Assembly: GCA_018873245.2 (NCBI GenBank)
Contig: JAEMBT020000006.1
Location: 10,667,855-10,731,854 of the forward strand
Direction: 5' to 3'
Origin: Archegozetes longisetosus
Taxonomy: Eukaryota; Arthropoda; Arachnida; Sarcoptiformes; Trhypochthoniidae
DNA: 64,000 nucleotides
Below the pieces are notes generated by a model. The model saw nothing but the letters and a program-made list of their open reading frames with translations, ran no database searches and had not been told where the DNA came from. The position numbers and the translations under genes are program-made. Shown here piece by piece: positions 1 through 13,123 of the stretch (position 1 is its first letter; every line of letters begins with the position of its first letter).

Positions 1-764
1 TCGTTTTTCATAGTTGAAATTTGATGAATGTTATTCTTCGCTTTAAATCCTGTTTCAAAATAAACTGCATAACTATAAAGTCCATAATTTCATTATCCAA
101 TTATGCCAATTATTAGCTTATATGATCAAATTTTTGTTGTTTATGATTTTTACTCAGAGATCTTAATTTAAATAAAAAAATTGAAAATTTCTAGAAATCA
201 CTGAATATAACTGTTTTAAAATCGTGGAAAATGTAATCAGTTTGGATTCCGATTTTTACTCAATCAACGATCGGGTTCAAATTAAAAAAAATAATTTTCA
301 AGAAATTCAAGTCTAAAGTCAAAATTATTCTGAAGAATTTTTAACTGACAGGTAGGGTTCAGCTCAGCCAACTCGAAATTAAGGCCTCCTCTGAAACTTA
401 GCTAAATTGAGATCATAAAGGTTCTGTCTATTTTACAGATTAAGTTCAAACAAACTTTAAATTTTAGCAAGTTTTCAAATTGGAATTTCTGTTTTCATGA
501 GCACAAGACAATAAAAGCAGCTTTATTGAGTTATTTTTAGAAACTTTCAGACTTTTTTTCTTCCAAAATATTTTTTGAGTAAAAGTCATAGTTAAAAAAT
601 TGATCATATAAGCCATCAATCGTCATCACTAGGCAATGAATCGATTGACTAGTTGCTTAGTTATTAGACTTTGAAGTCGTATAGTCTTGGAACGGCTATA
701 AAACTTTTGAAGTTATATCTAGGAGCAAAAATTTCAAATCTTATAATCTTATAGTACAGATTGT
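1..764. other. Gene-free A+T-rich sequence
   Basis: No reading frame of useful length, splice-flanked exon, RNA gene or ordered repeat was seen here. It ends at a short inverted-repeat element. Confidence 0.5.
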
Positions 765-942
765 ATTGCACAGATGGGAACAATAAGAATTAATTAGTTG
801 TAAATGATGAGAATACATGTACAAATTATGAATGAATATTTAAAAATATGATAAAGTTTTTTGCTCATACTTTCAATATGCATTCTTATCAGTTACAAAT
901 AATAAGTTAAAAAACACTGCCATTACCCCGTCTGTACAGACG
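765..942. mobile_element. MITE-like element, family B copy 1
   Basis: About 178 bases whose two ends are imperfect inverted repeats of each other. The right end, read in reverse, starts GTCTGTACAGACGGGGTAAT and continues through a TAACTTATT block to TTTGTAACTGATAAGAATGC. The left end carries the matching ACAGATGGGAAC and TTGTAAATGATGAGAATAC. The same terminal sequence recurs at 42065-42242 in an element of the same length. There is no coding capacity, so it is probably a non-autonomous DNA transposon remnant. Boundaries are good to about 10 bases and the superfamily is not recognised. Confidence 0.55.
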
Positions 943-3808
943 TTTGAAGGACATCCTACTCTAGGGCGTGGGTCTAGAGGAAGTCGTCCTCAGAAAAAAA
1001 AGATGAAGACCCTATTTATCCTTAAGAACGCTGAAAGAAAGTAGGCTCTTATAAAAGTGTTTTATCATATGCGTAATTTGGAATCAATATAGAAATGCTG
1101 TATCTATATCCTTGAATCTTCTTTTAATCAAGTTTGATAATCTACGTAGGTGCTTCCTTGATATTAATCATATAATTAATAACATTATCATCCAGTAATT
1201 GATATCCTATCATAATATTAACACTTTTGTTATCTTTGCAATTATTTCTTTCATCGATAGACTGAGAGATAGCTTTTATTACTGTATTGCATAAAAGAAT
1301 ATGAATATTGAGTTCTATGCAGTATTCTTAATGAATTACTAAATGGAAGTATTGGTATCAGAAACGTGTGAGTCTGTGCCGTTTTGAAACACACCTATTT
1401 TTAGTTAAGAGACTAAAAATTGATTTAGTTATTTATTTTTAAATTTTTTATTGAAATTTATCATCACATAGTAGTTTCTGAGTAAGTGTTGAGCTAAACA
1501 TATAAACTTTTGTGCTTTTATACGGATCGTAAGTTGAATGATTTGCTGAAAAACAAGATAAGTTACATCAGTGCTTAACTCAGTAAAAGACCGAAAAGTT
1601 TAGCATAAGATAAAATAACTAAGAGGTGATTGTTTTACGATTAAACGTTTACTTCTAGATGAGTTGAAGATTTGAAGTATTCTTAACTAACTTGCATAAT
1701 TCGATTACTGAGTTAATGATTAATTTATGTTAACTGAATAAGATTATTCACTATTTGATGCAGAACGATTCTGCGTATGATTGCAGTAAACGCATTTTGT
1801 ATTACAAGTAATCCTTTACTCAACTCATTTAATATTAATTTCAATCAAGTTTAACCATTTTTGAACTAAACTTATTTTTACGCTCAATCATATAACGAAA
1901 TTTAAAACTTAAGTAGAGTTAAGTTAGAGTTTCGTATTTGGTGAAAAATTCGAAAAGTAAGTTAAGCCAACTTATTTTACCTTTCGAGCAAATCATCCAA
2001 TTTCTGACTCTATTCGTAAAGTCTGTAGATGTTAGCGGAATTTGTGTAGGATTTCCAATTCTCGTACAGTCAACTACTTTCATTGGAAACTATTGAGATG
2101 ATAAAATTCAAACTTTAATAAGAGTTAACTTCTTTCAAAGATTGTTCATTATGAACAGGATTGGTATCTTTTATAGGTCAACGGAAATTCATTGCGTTCG
2201 CATAACTCTTAAATTAAAATAAGGCATACAATAAACATTTGTATAAATATTTAAAAAGCAGAAAATTGATTTTGCAAAATTTTTACTCATCAAAATTTGA
2301 AGACATTGTTTTCTAAAATTATAAAAGTAATAGTTTTAAAATAAAGACTCAATAAATTGATCATCTTTTTCATCTTATTCTTATTGACAATAGTTTTTCT
2401 AGCAATATATTTAATATATTTGCTCATTCAGTCGTATATTTTATAACTGAAGGAGCTTAATCTTATTCTTCCAATTGAAATAACAGAAGAAGAAAGCTTG
2501 CAACAAGTCAAATCATTCTATAGTTCAGTATTGAATTTAGCCTGTCAAAATACTTGAATTTGGTTGAAGCGCAATTTTTTGTAGAATGGCTGAATGCGTG
2601 AAAATATAGTTTATAGCTGTTTTGAGAATTATAATAACTTAATCAATTAGAAATAATTGATAAAGACTAAATTTAACTTTAAAAATTCCACTAAAATACT
2701 ATACATATATTGGACGGATTGCTTTGATTTGACGATAACTAGGATGACGTTTAGCTAGAGTGCAGGTATCCTCCACCCACTCACCAAATCTAACATCACT
2801 TAAAAACAAGCCAACTCTTCCTCCAACTTCTATTGTAGCTTTAATTTAAGTGTATTCAACTTTCAATCTTTTCAATCAATGATACCAGCTAATTTCAAGT
2901 TTCGCTCCAAATTCATCATCTAGCTTCACTTCTGAAGTGATTGTGATCACGAATCAGCTCAAAATTTATTATTGTCATCACTTTCAAGCAAGTCTCGACT
3001 GATTCTAGCTATTGTTGTAAGTTGTAATTTATTTAATAATTCATATTTTTTGTTCAGATTTCTTGATTCAAATTTTGATTATCGAACTTTTTATTGGGGT
3101 TTTTCTGATGAAAACTGAGTTTTATGATCGGGAAAATGACTTTTGGAGTAGTTGTCGAAGACCACCGGTCTAATAGCCAATTTTTGTAATATAGTTCTTT
3201 TTACTGTAGAATTTCTATACCTTTGATCCACACTGATCTTGAGTAGACGTGATTCATTAAACTCACAATTATGAAGTTATAATACTTTAGTTAGCATTAG
3301 AATTCAAAACAACTTGAAGGCACTGATTATCCAAAAAGTTTTTCAATTAGGCATTAGGCCAAGTTTGTTTGGTTTAGGATAACAACAACGTAAATGCTCT
3401 TAGGCTGAAAATGTATTCATTTCACATACTGCATATGTCAGCTTAATGAATGTTATGCTAATTATCATCTGATTATAAACTGATTATAAAGGGATCGGAA
3501 GTTATTTTCTGCAAATGAGCTCTATTAAAGAAAATACAAATTTCAAAAAGTTATTACCAAATTGTATTGTTACAAACAGAACTATTTAACAATTGAATAT
3601 TATCTCTAAGTCTCAAGTAATTGTGCTAAGATTTAACTTGGAATATTTGACTTTTTCACATTTCAAATGATTTAAAAGTTGATTCAGCAAGCAATAACTT
3701 TGATCGCAAGTCCTTTAAACTTTCGTCAGTTAGTTAAAGCAATTTAAGATATAAAGCTTTCGTATAATAATCAAACTTGTCTACTGTTGACCTTTTGAGT
3801 TTTACCAG
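943..3808. other. Gene-free A+T-rich sequence
   Basis: Nearly 2.9 kb in which I see no gene, RNA gene or clear repeat. Stops are dense in all frames. Confidence 0.5.
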
Positions 3809-4103
3809 CAGTGACGGAGCCAGAAGTTTCGAGTAGGGTGCACGAAGCTTCAAATGGCGGTGAGGCCATCAATCATATTAAATTTGCTTGAACGTATACT
3901 TTTTCGATTAAAGCCTATAGTGTTATAGTCTTAAGTTTGAATTATTCGGTATTCTTACTCTACTTTTCGTGTTTGTAAGAAATTAAGGAAATTCCTTATT
4001 GGCAAATATGTAGCTTTTTCCGTCAAGTTAGCGACAGGTTTGAGTAGTTAGTTTGAGTTAGGGGTGCCCATGCACCAGAAGGTCCCTACTGGCTTTGCCG
4101 CTG
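3809..4103. mobile_element. hAT-like non-autonomous element (MITE)
   Basis: The left end reads CAGTGACGGAGCCAG and the right end, reverse-complemented, CAGCGGCAAAGCCAG. Both are of the CAGnGGCGnAGCCAG type common in hAT-superfamily termini. Inside them a second matching pair, GTGCACGAAG and GTGCATGGGC, extends the inverted repeat. The 8 bases outside the ends, TTTACCAG and CTTATCAA, match at 5 of 8 positions with only transitions between them, which fits a decayed 8-base hAT target duplication. At 295 bases with no ORF it cannot encode a transposase and would have been mobilised in trans. Confidence 0.65.
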
Positions 4104-6409
4104 CTTATCAAGAACAGTAGTCAAGAAGAGTAGTTTACACTTCTTTTTGAGTATTTTTTTATTGAAGTTTGTAAGCTTTATAAATGATTCAAGTGAGAAG
4201 TGTTGATGAGCCATAAAAATGATGTTTGGCTTCACTTTACTGGTTCACATCCATATCTTTTTCAAGCAGTAAACTTCTAGCGAAACAAAAAAACAGATTA
4301 ACCAAAAATATCTTGACAAATTTGAACAGTTTTAAGCTTCAATTATTTTTCCATTAAAAATACAGCGTAAGATTCCGATTAAGATATTACTGTGTATTGA
4401 GAATACTGCATTGAAGTCAGTTTTTAAGTGAACAATAAGCTAAAAACAATATACTGTAAAAATTATCTGATTATTTGTTTAGCATTAACTTTTGCTCAAA
4501 AGTCTATTTAGTAATCAAGTTAATTTAGTTTGATATCTATTAAATAGTGAGAAAACTGCTGATTCAAATATTTTTAAACATTTATTTTAATACTTAGAAT
4601 TTCAAAAAATGAAGAATATTCGAGATAGTATTGTGGTTCTCTTGCTTTTAATTTACACAGTACCAACTTCTTCTTATATATTAATCAAATAGAAACTCTA
4701 TGAAACGCTTTCGATGTAATACTCCCACGTTATAAGCACAAACTTAGAGAAGTGCCTCAAATACAAGATATAGCACTAAATAATTTGCTTTTTTATCACA
4801 TCAATGAACCAAGTCTGATCTGTCGGTCAAGCATATCTGATATGTGTAGCAACAATAAAAGAGCAAGTTTAAGAGGATTTATTTGATCAATCAATCACTA
4901 GTCTTTGATAAACCTTACAATTACTATCTTGATCGGTCAACAGTGTACCAGTGTTGTTAGTAACAAGTATTATTATTTGAAAATAATTACCATTGCCAAT
5001 TTGATGCCCATTACCTTTTCAAGTAAGTTCGAAAATACGATCAGATTGCCGTCCAATTTATGTTTATTGAAGTACTTTCGAGATTCTTACATACTTGCAA
5101 GTTAGATGTTGAGTAAAATAGTAATATGTATTTTGTTATATATTAATACTTATCGTAATTTTTGTAACTTTTTTAACTCAAGTCATATAGTGTTCTACAT
5201 TTGAAGACAATATTGAGTGTTAGTTCCTAAGTAAAGAATCAAAAGTCGATTAGAGTTGCCTAATCTTACATATTGTTGCGAGACGAATAGATATAATCTT
5301 AGACACGTAGTCAAGGAAAATTACATTAAATAGTTATTGCTGTGAACGCGTTTCACTATATTTCAAAGGATAAATTTGCATTACGTTCCGCAAGAATATG
5401 GAGAATAGAAAATTAAAGCTCAAGAATCTAATCATTAATGAAATAGTATTATTTCCTAGGAAATGACTGTAACACAATTAAAGGAGACTTAGATTAGCAC
5501 AAAGAAATTTTTAATAGTTGAAATATCGACTATTTTGTAAAATAAACACTAAATCGATTTTTATACTAGCTTCAATCGTTTAAATGAAAGCTATTACTAG
5601 AATTGATTGTTTAATATCATTTGATTAATTAAAACGTCAAACGCAAATAACCCGAATGTAAAGCCTTTATTGCTTTTGAACATCAAAACGACATAACTTT
5701 AGTAATGAAATTTCTCTTACTTTTTCTAAATCATGCTTCTGGCTAAGTAGCTGAATAAGTTTGACATTCCTCTTGAAATCACGCTATCACTAGCAGAGGA
5801 AATAACTTTATAAAAATAGCTATGTTTTTCAATGATCAGAAACTTATTACAAGCTTAATAAGAAAGTTATATTTGATCACACAATTGAAATAATTGAAGA
5901 AACTATTCGTTTCAAACTATAATTTCCCGATACAATCGAAATTTGAAATAGAAAGCGAGCTTTTGTCAGCTATACTTAGTTTTAATCATGTAGCGCCATG
6001 CGAAAGGTCTTTAATTTTGATAGATTGGATAGATTGTCGACTTATATTTGTCAACTGAGTAATCAAATCGTATGAAACTGTTTTTTGTGGCTCTTCAAAT
6101 AGATGATAGAAAATTACAGTCTATGGAGTATCAGCGCTAAAGCCAGCTGTATGAGTTAGTCTAAACTTTTTTCATTCGTAAGCTTGACGACTGACTTATG
6201 TGGCCTTCGAGCTTAAGCACTTTTACTACTTTTAATTGAACTCGAACTCAATCAGTATTTAGTCTGAAATGGCGTTACTTCAAGTTGACATATTCTTCCG
6301 GGTAAAAATTATAAGTGAAAATAATAATAATAATTGTAATAGTTTTCTACAGGTACTTCTCAGAATTTGATGTTTTATTTGAATAGGGAATTCGTGCGGA
6401 GAAGCCGTA
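4104..6409. other. Gene-free A+T-rich sequence
   Basis: Upstream flank of the first gene. A 66-codon frame at 4905-5105 has no splice sites, domain or promoter context and is not supported. I see no RNA gene or repeat. The region may hold the promoter and untranslated leader of the gene starting at 6410, including an acceptor-like TTTTCTACAG ending near 6352. Confidence 0.45.
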
Positions 6410-9399
6410 ATGCTTTACCCAATACTGACAGTTGTTTGTCTTCTATTAAGAGGACACTCCAATTTACAAAGGAAAGACACAAATGTAGAGACAGATTCAA
6501 ACAAGAGCTCTAATGGTATAAATACGTCCATCAATTCATGCACTGTAGAAGAGTTGTCAAAATTATTAACTAACAAAATCGCAGTGTCTAAAGCCATCGA
6601 ATTAGCAGCAGCTCAACAGAGCAAAACTGAAAATCAGTTCGTTCGTAATATACTTCATTTGGCCGTCAGTAAACCAATCAAATCTGACTCTGACCAACAA
6701 AATCAGGTAAATAACAATATTGTTTTCCTATCAAATCAGTGGTATGTAACAAAATATAATACACGAGCAACCGAAGACCGAGTCAGCGTTTTTGAACCAA
6801 CATGCTGATGTAATTTAATAACTTTATGGTGAAATATCGGGCAAAAATATATCTACCTTATATTTAGATTCTATTTTAGGAAAACTTATCAGAAAATATG
6901 CTAATAAGCTAAATGATCGATAGAGTTGAAAGTTAGAGAACTATTTTCATAGATTTTATACTTATCGCAAACAAGCAATCTCATTAGTCAGAAGAGAAAT
7001 TGTCATATTTTTGGTATACTTTCACGTGACAGTTGAAGACGTTTGCAAGACTTAGGCAAATCAACTTGACGCCACTGTACAAAAAGCTTAATTAATTTGA
7101 TTGAAAGATAATATATTATTAATTAGCGCATTAATGCTAGGAGAGATACGTGAATGTTTTTATAAGTTAGATGCATGTTAAGCTCAGTTTTAATCAAAGC
7201 GAATAAAAGTGATCATTTACCTCTGAAAGTGTGGAGAAAAGGGTGGAGCAGATCCACCAAAAATTGGAGCATCTCTTAATAATAACTATTATTGATATTC
7301 AAACTGATAATTATATTAGCTGTATATTTAAGTCGATCGATACTGACTATTGTGCAAGAAGTAGAGAGAAAAAAGTAATAAAAGTTATTTTCACTTTAAT
7401 TGTTGCTATTATTAAACGAAAATAGTTAATTAAATATTTTGTCCGTAACAGGAAATGCGCCCACACATAAGCAAGACTTTTATTATTGATTCACCATTTA
7501 GATTACTCTCTAACCTATATGAGTGGTCAAACTTGAATTCTCTTATTTATTTTAGCCAATTTTCATTTACTACCTTCTCCTTTGGGAACTTTAATCAAAA
7601 CTCTAATTTCAACTTATGTTCAAACTCTTTTTTATTAACTTTATAGGTTTTATTATCTCAAGACAATGAATTACAGTCTATTATTGGTAATGTTGATTCG
7701 CCTCAAATTGCAGTCAATCGACAGAACTATCATTCGATACTAACGAATTCCTTTAAGTCGAAAGCACACTTGCCAACTTCCATACCTCGAATCGGATCAA
7801 CAAATGAGAGAAGACAGTTCAGAGAAAGAAACAGTTGGCCTTTTCATGATAGTTCACAACTACTCCTGCCTCATAGAAGTCTTAGACCACCGGTAAGACT
7901 TTCTAAAGCCTTAGAGAGAGACAAAATTCTAGATAAAATCCGATCACAAATAACTTGGACAATAATTTCAATGCATCGTCAGATGAATGAATGATTTATT
8001 TTAGATTCTATGAAATATCTGATGAATAGCTTATGTAATCTTATTATTGATAGCCCGGCGCTAACATCAAATTGGCGTTTAGGGATAAGATAAGAGAAGT
8101 AACGATTAACGTCAGTCCATTGATGAGTATCTCGGAAGCCCTAAAACAAGCAGAAATCAAGTGAGAAATAAGCATAACTCAATTTTACTTAATTGAAACA
8201 TTAGTTCGCACTATAGTGATTTATTCAAACTTTCTAATCCCATAAAACCATTCCTTATCTAAATGAATTATGTATTTTCCCTATTGATCATCTGATTGAA
8301 CCAAATCCAGTGTAATCTTACTTTTAAGATTTGAGTTGCTTTCATTTATTTATTCGTGTACCTACTGATTAAACTAGCACTTTTTCGGAATGTTCTCGAA
8401 ATAGTTTCTATGAATCGACTTAGTACTAGAGAGCCTCACACGAATTTTGCAACGCTTTTGTTGCAGAATCAATTTTTTACATTGTTTTTATCTTTTGGGA
8501 ATTGATCAATACTACCAATTTGAGAAATAACTCTGATTGAACTACACAGTTTTAGCATGTGTCGAATACAGATTAAAAATGGTTGTAATCTTTTTTAATG
8601 AAAGCACTGCGTCCCTAATTACGATGAAACATCACTCAAAGTTGACTAAATTTAATGAAAGAAAAGCAATTATTTGCTTAGTTCTTACTAAAAACTAGTT
8701 GTTAGCGTGAGATGGCTCAGAATACGTGAATAGGGCTTGAACAATGTACGATAGTGCTAATTAGCAGATGAATAGAGCACAAAAGCACAAATAATCCCAA
8801 ATGAGAGACAGTTAAACGCAATCTTCTAGAAATGACAAATTCTACGCCTCTGTAATCGGTTCACTAGTTATTTAGTCAAATATATACCTTCAATAAAACT
8901 CTAAATCTCAACCTTTTTGATCACGCAAGAGAAATGAAAGTCAAATTACTTGATTTATAGGGCATTCTGTAGTTTACATTCAAATTAGTCTATGTCTCCT
9001 GAAAAAATGTCATTCAATAACATAAGTCTTAATCAATATCCCAAAAGGTTTCAAAGAGATTTGAAGCTTCCAGTAGAAGATGAACTGATATCATTCTGGC
9101 CATCACCAGCTCTTGGCTGCATAATTGTTGATAGAGTGAGCAGAGTTGAAAGCTCAGAGACAATGATGTGGAAAATAAGCGTTATAAATGAGAATGGGCA
9201 GGTAGGTATCAATTCATTAATGACTTGTTACTTTGATCTATATTGCATTAATTGAAACCTATATTGATTCTAACCTACGTTGATTCAGGTTGAGTACGAA
9301 GATTTCTGTTTACCACCAAAAGAAGAAATTTTTATAAAACCCGGATCAACAATCGAATTAGTTTATACTTCTGTTAAAATGGTCAAAGATCTCAATTGA
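6410..9399 (+). CDS. Predicted secreted protein of unknown family, four exons
   Basis: Exons 6410-6706, 7647-7892, 8989-9201 and 9289-9399 are all in phase 0 and join into 289 codons (288 residues) ending in TGA. Donors are CAG|GTAAAT, CCG|GTAAGA and CAG|GTAGGT; acceptors end TTATAG, AATTAG and TTCAG. Residues 1-17 form a signal peptide (MLYPILTVVCLLLRGHS). The middle is rich in Ser, Asn and Gln with basic pairs and clusters (ERRQFRER) that could be processing sites. The last 90 residues look more ordered, with motifs FWPSPALGC and EDFCLPP giving two cysteines and a closing hydrophobic strand. I recognise no family. Because every exon has phase 0, exons could be skipped without breaking frame. 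The two middle junctions are the least certain. It could be a secreted signalling precursor, but that is speculation. Confidence 0.6.
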
Positions 9400-11421
9400 C
9401 ATATTATCGCAGCTTAATTATTTGTTTGTTGTCATACTTAGCGCTCACTTATAAATACAGGAAATAAGTTCAACACAAAGTATTACAGTAATAATCATAT
9501 TCATTCATATTAATTATTTGATAAACTTTTCAATTAGTATTTCTTCTTTAACTCAATACTCTATACATTTGTGTTTATTTGAGTTTTTCTCATAAAATGT
9601 TCCACATTTCTTACTCGTTGTATAAATAATGTTGATTATTTAACTTTGTTTCATGTTTGTTATTTCAATTATCAGTCAAATACAAATACAAATCATAATT
9701 AAATCATTTATAGTCTTTTCAAATATCGAGTATAACTAACTTGCAATTCGGTTCACTCTGTTTGGCCAATTCGAAATGTTTTCCACTTCTCAACATATAT
9801 CGCTTAAAAGCTTCTAACCACAACTTTAGTTTTTTAATATGATCATTCGCTTCTTTCGTTAAGACAATTGCTTACTTCATTGAATCCGTTATTGTCTTCA
9901 GAAGACTGAATAGAGTTTGTGCCAACTCTGCGAACGGCCATATCATCTGCATTTGATTCCTGACTAACTCTTTTCATGTTGAAATAACTACCTGATTCTG
10001 AGCCCTCTGATCAGCCACTTCAACCGAGGATTCCTGTTCTGTGTCTGTTACTTATATAACAACAATAAACTATCGCAAAAGTACTATAGCTGCGATAACT
10101 TCTGGAATACTGATAATTATAGAAGTACAAAAATTATACAACAATTTTGAGCGCTTATCAGTTGGGAATTAGTTTTACAAATTGCAAGAGTAACGTTTAA
10201 AATGTATCGTGATCAATGATTATAGCTCACAAGTGGCCAATCCATGCTTTTATTCATTTATTTTCTTAATATAATCAAAGTTAAACCAAACATTTCAAAT
10301 TAAAGGATAAGTACTCGAAAGTTAAGTTAGTCAATTCAATTTGGTATACAAGTCAACTTTTAATTTAAAGTAGATTCAATAAAGGCTATCAAAGTTTTTA
10401 TTTATCGCTTTTTAATCAGTAAGTTTTATTGAAACACTTGAGTTTAAGTGAATTCAACTGACTTTCATCATAAATGACTGGTCGAAAATATTTGAAATTA
10501 AGGTTTCAAAGTCAGAGGTTTTACTGTATTCTCTGCTCGCGTAGGTAATTTTGACTTTTGCAGTGCATTTATGCAGATAATACACTCGAGATTTGAATTA
10601 TAAGCGTGCAATCAAAGAAGAAGCATTAATTAAAACCAGCAATAGTTATTTAACAGTAGTAAACACGCATTTCAACATTATTACGTGAAATAATTCATAT
10701 TTAAAGTACTATGCATTAAATTATGCAACTGCAATTTTGTATAACGAATAAGATAACTTCTGCACTTAGCTGTTTACCTTTAAATGTCAAACTTTTTATT
10801 ACCTAAGTTACCTATTATTGAAGATGAACATCTTTGGTTGCTAACAAAAGCGCAATCTTTACCATCGACTAATATCAGTCATAAAACTAATGAATAATCA
10901 CTTAGAATATGAAAGTGATATTGAATTGAGTTTCTTGTTGATTAAAAATGATTTATTTGCAGTAGTTTTAATCAAAGTTAAGAGTGACATTTTCAAAAAA
11001 TGCTTCATTTGCTTAAATATATGAACTAATCAAATATAATAATTATTGATTAAATAATATGATTTAATCAATACTCAGAACCCAAAAAGCAGACATCAAT
11101 AGATTTATAAACTTTGTAGTAGTTACTGGACGATAAAAAATTAGTTTCTTATCAGTCAAAAAAATTAGTCTTTAATTGAGTGATAGCAAGTAAAGTCGAT
11201 TGGTGTCTTGTAGTTATTAATTGCAGTTTTCTAATTTAAAGCATAGTAATTTTAGATAGAATTGCTTCCGTTATACAGATCGTTTATTCTTTCTAAGTTT
11301 GATCTGCTATCAAATAATTATTAAATTTAATAAAGGATCAAACTTAGAAACAAGACTAATATTTGACTGGTTTTTAGCTCAGGTTCATAACACTCAGCAA
11401 TATACCAATTTTCCATAAGTT
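9400..11421. other. Intergenic; one exon-like patch on the minus strand
   Basis: Mostly A+T-rich with no gene. The exception is 9876-10040 on the minus strand, which is less A+T-rich than its surroundings. An ATG at 9977 opens 34 codons (MKRVSQESNADDMAV...) ending exactly at a strong donor GAA|GTAAGC at 9876/9875. An adjacent stretch at about 9980-10035 is open in another frame. No continuing exon could be found at lower coordinates, so it is not called as a gene. Confidence 0.35.
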
Positions 11422-12733
11422 CTAAAATTGGTTGCAACTATTTATATCATTGCTACAATTGAAAGAATTATCACTGTTTGATAAGAACTGATTTTCGATT
11501 GACGGAGAATAGTTCATAAAACAAAAGTTTTCCTCAAAGTTTTTGAATTCAGTTAAGGAAGCAGACGAGAAAGTATTGTAGAGTTGAATAATTGCGTTTG
11601 TAGTTGGATTAGGTCGCGATAAAAGTCTTGGATGTACATCGAGTTGGTATGCCAGTGCATTAACTGTTGGTTGCGAGAGACCAGTACACAAATATTGGCC
11701 CAAAGTTAAGGAACTTATTGAATGGTTGTATCGCAATATTTCTGTTAAAGCCATTATGTAGTTTCGCGCTAAGCGTAGAGTTTCGATCTTTGATAGCTTT
11801 TGGATTTTTCCTATATTTTCAGTCAATTTTGATTAATAAACTTTAGTTTGGACTTTAGTAAATTCCAAAAGGGTATTATTTGCCATAAGCATAAGGAACA
11901 GGTAAAACTTCTTTCTCAACAAACCGACTAGTAATTTAGATTACAGATAAAAAGCCTACATTCCATAGTTTTTATCGAGTTTAACACTTAATAACTTCAA
12001 ATTGCTTCAAAATGTAATTCGTACTTATGGTAGTTTGAACTATTGATTATTGCAATAATTTGACCACATTCAGTTATAAACTTATCAGTTATAGATATGT
12101 TAGCTATCAGTTATTCACTTACTTGTTTTAACTAATTATCGCAATCTGGAAATCATAGAAATTGTGATTCGTGAAAGTGAATCAGTCACCGATAAGTCTG
12201 TATTTATAACTAACTGTTGGAGAAACAAATGCTTTTAGCTGTCACTTGTACGAATCGAATCACTTTTTCAACCAATTTTAAGTTATTGAGTGTTAATACT
12301 CGATAAAAACTATGATACGTAGAGTTTTTGTCTCAAATTTTGATTTGTTAGTTCATTTTTCGAAAGAATAGCTTCAAATGCAAATAAAAAAGTTATAAAT
12401 TTTCAGAATTAAAGACTGCAATTGAAAGAAATGTGAGAACAAGAGGTAACTAAGCTACTTTGTTGAAAAAGCATCGAATATGGTTAAGTGTGAAATGAAA
12501 TCAAATGTTTTACCTGGATTCGATCCAATAGTAATATTTTGAATGGGAACAGATTTCCTCAACTTATCCAAAGCAGCATTTAAGCTGTGCATTCGATTAC
12601 GTTCTCTCGCATTGGCTTTAAATCTTCTGGTACGAAACTTAGAAGTGTTAGACTTAGCAGATTTAGTAGTAGTAATTTGTTGAAATGGGTTTTGATCGCT
12701 TTCATTAGATGATTGTGCATTTCTGGAAACCAT
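11422..12733 (-). CDS. NeuroD-family basic helix-loop-helix transcription factor
   Basis: Exon 1 is 12733-12514 and exon 2 is 11810-11422 (minus strand), joined in phase 1 through CCAG|GTAAAA and AATATAG|G to give 202 residues. The ATG at 12733 is the first after an in-frame TAG. Residues 38-60 carry the basic region and helix 1 ([20 protein letters not shown]), residues 75-100 the rest of the loop and helix 2 ([20 protein letters not shown] then LTEIL). The segment after it, including [14 protein letters not shown], matches the conserved block that follows the bHLH in NeuroD proteins and not neurogenin or atonal. Family members bind E-boxes as heterodimers with E-proteins and drive neuronal differentiation. 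The intron falls in the loop, and the loop is about 8 residues longer than in vertebrate NeuroD. At 202 residues it is shorter than vertebrate NeuroD1, mainly beyond the conserved blocks. Confidence 0.88.
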
Positions 12734-13123
12734 TCTGAAATCTGTTCTTTTCACTCTCTAACTTATACTACTTTCTTCTTTTGTTTCACTTCAACTCAAC
12801 TATTAATAACTTTTGCCACCTGTCTAGCGGTCATTTAGTTACCGTAATATTACTGATTAATTAAATGGAAGTGCTTTGTAAACATACATTTTACTATGGG
12901 TTTAGATAAAGCTAACAATGTGTAGAGACAAACAAATATGCGAGAAAGCATTAAAGCACAAAAATAACATAATTATGCTCTGTTTTGATCTATTTTCTGT
13001 ATCAGCTCTTAGTTTTCGTAAACAATTTTGCACATAGGCACAAAAGCATAAAATTTCCAAATATTAAAGCATTGTTCTTCGTCTCTAGTATACTACGGTG
13101 ATTTACCATTTCTTAACATTTAT
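12734..13123. other. 5' flank of the NeuroD-like gene
   Basis: Presumed promoter and leader of the minus-strand bHLH gene. No TATA box or other defined element could be identified with confidence. Confidence 0.35.

Noticed and set aside
4905-5105. 66-codon plus-strand frame
   Set aside because: Does not start with ATG in the genome sequence, has chance-like composition and no splice, promoter or domain support.
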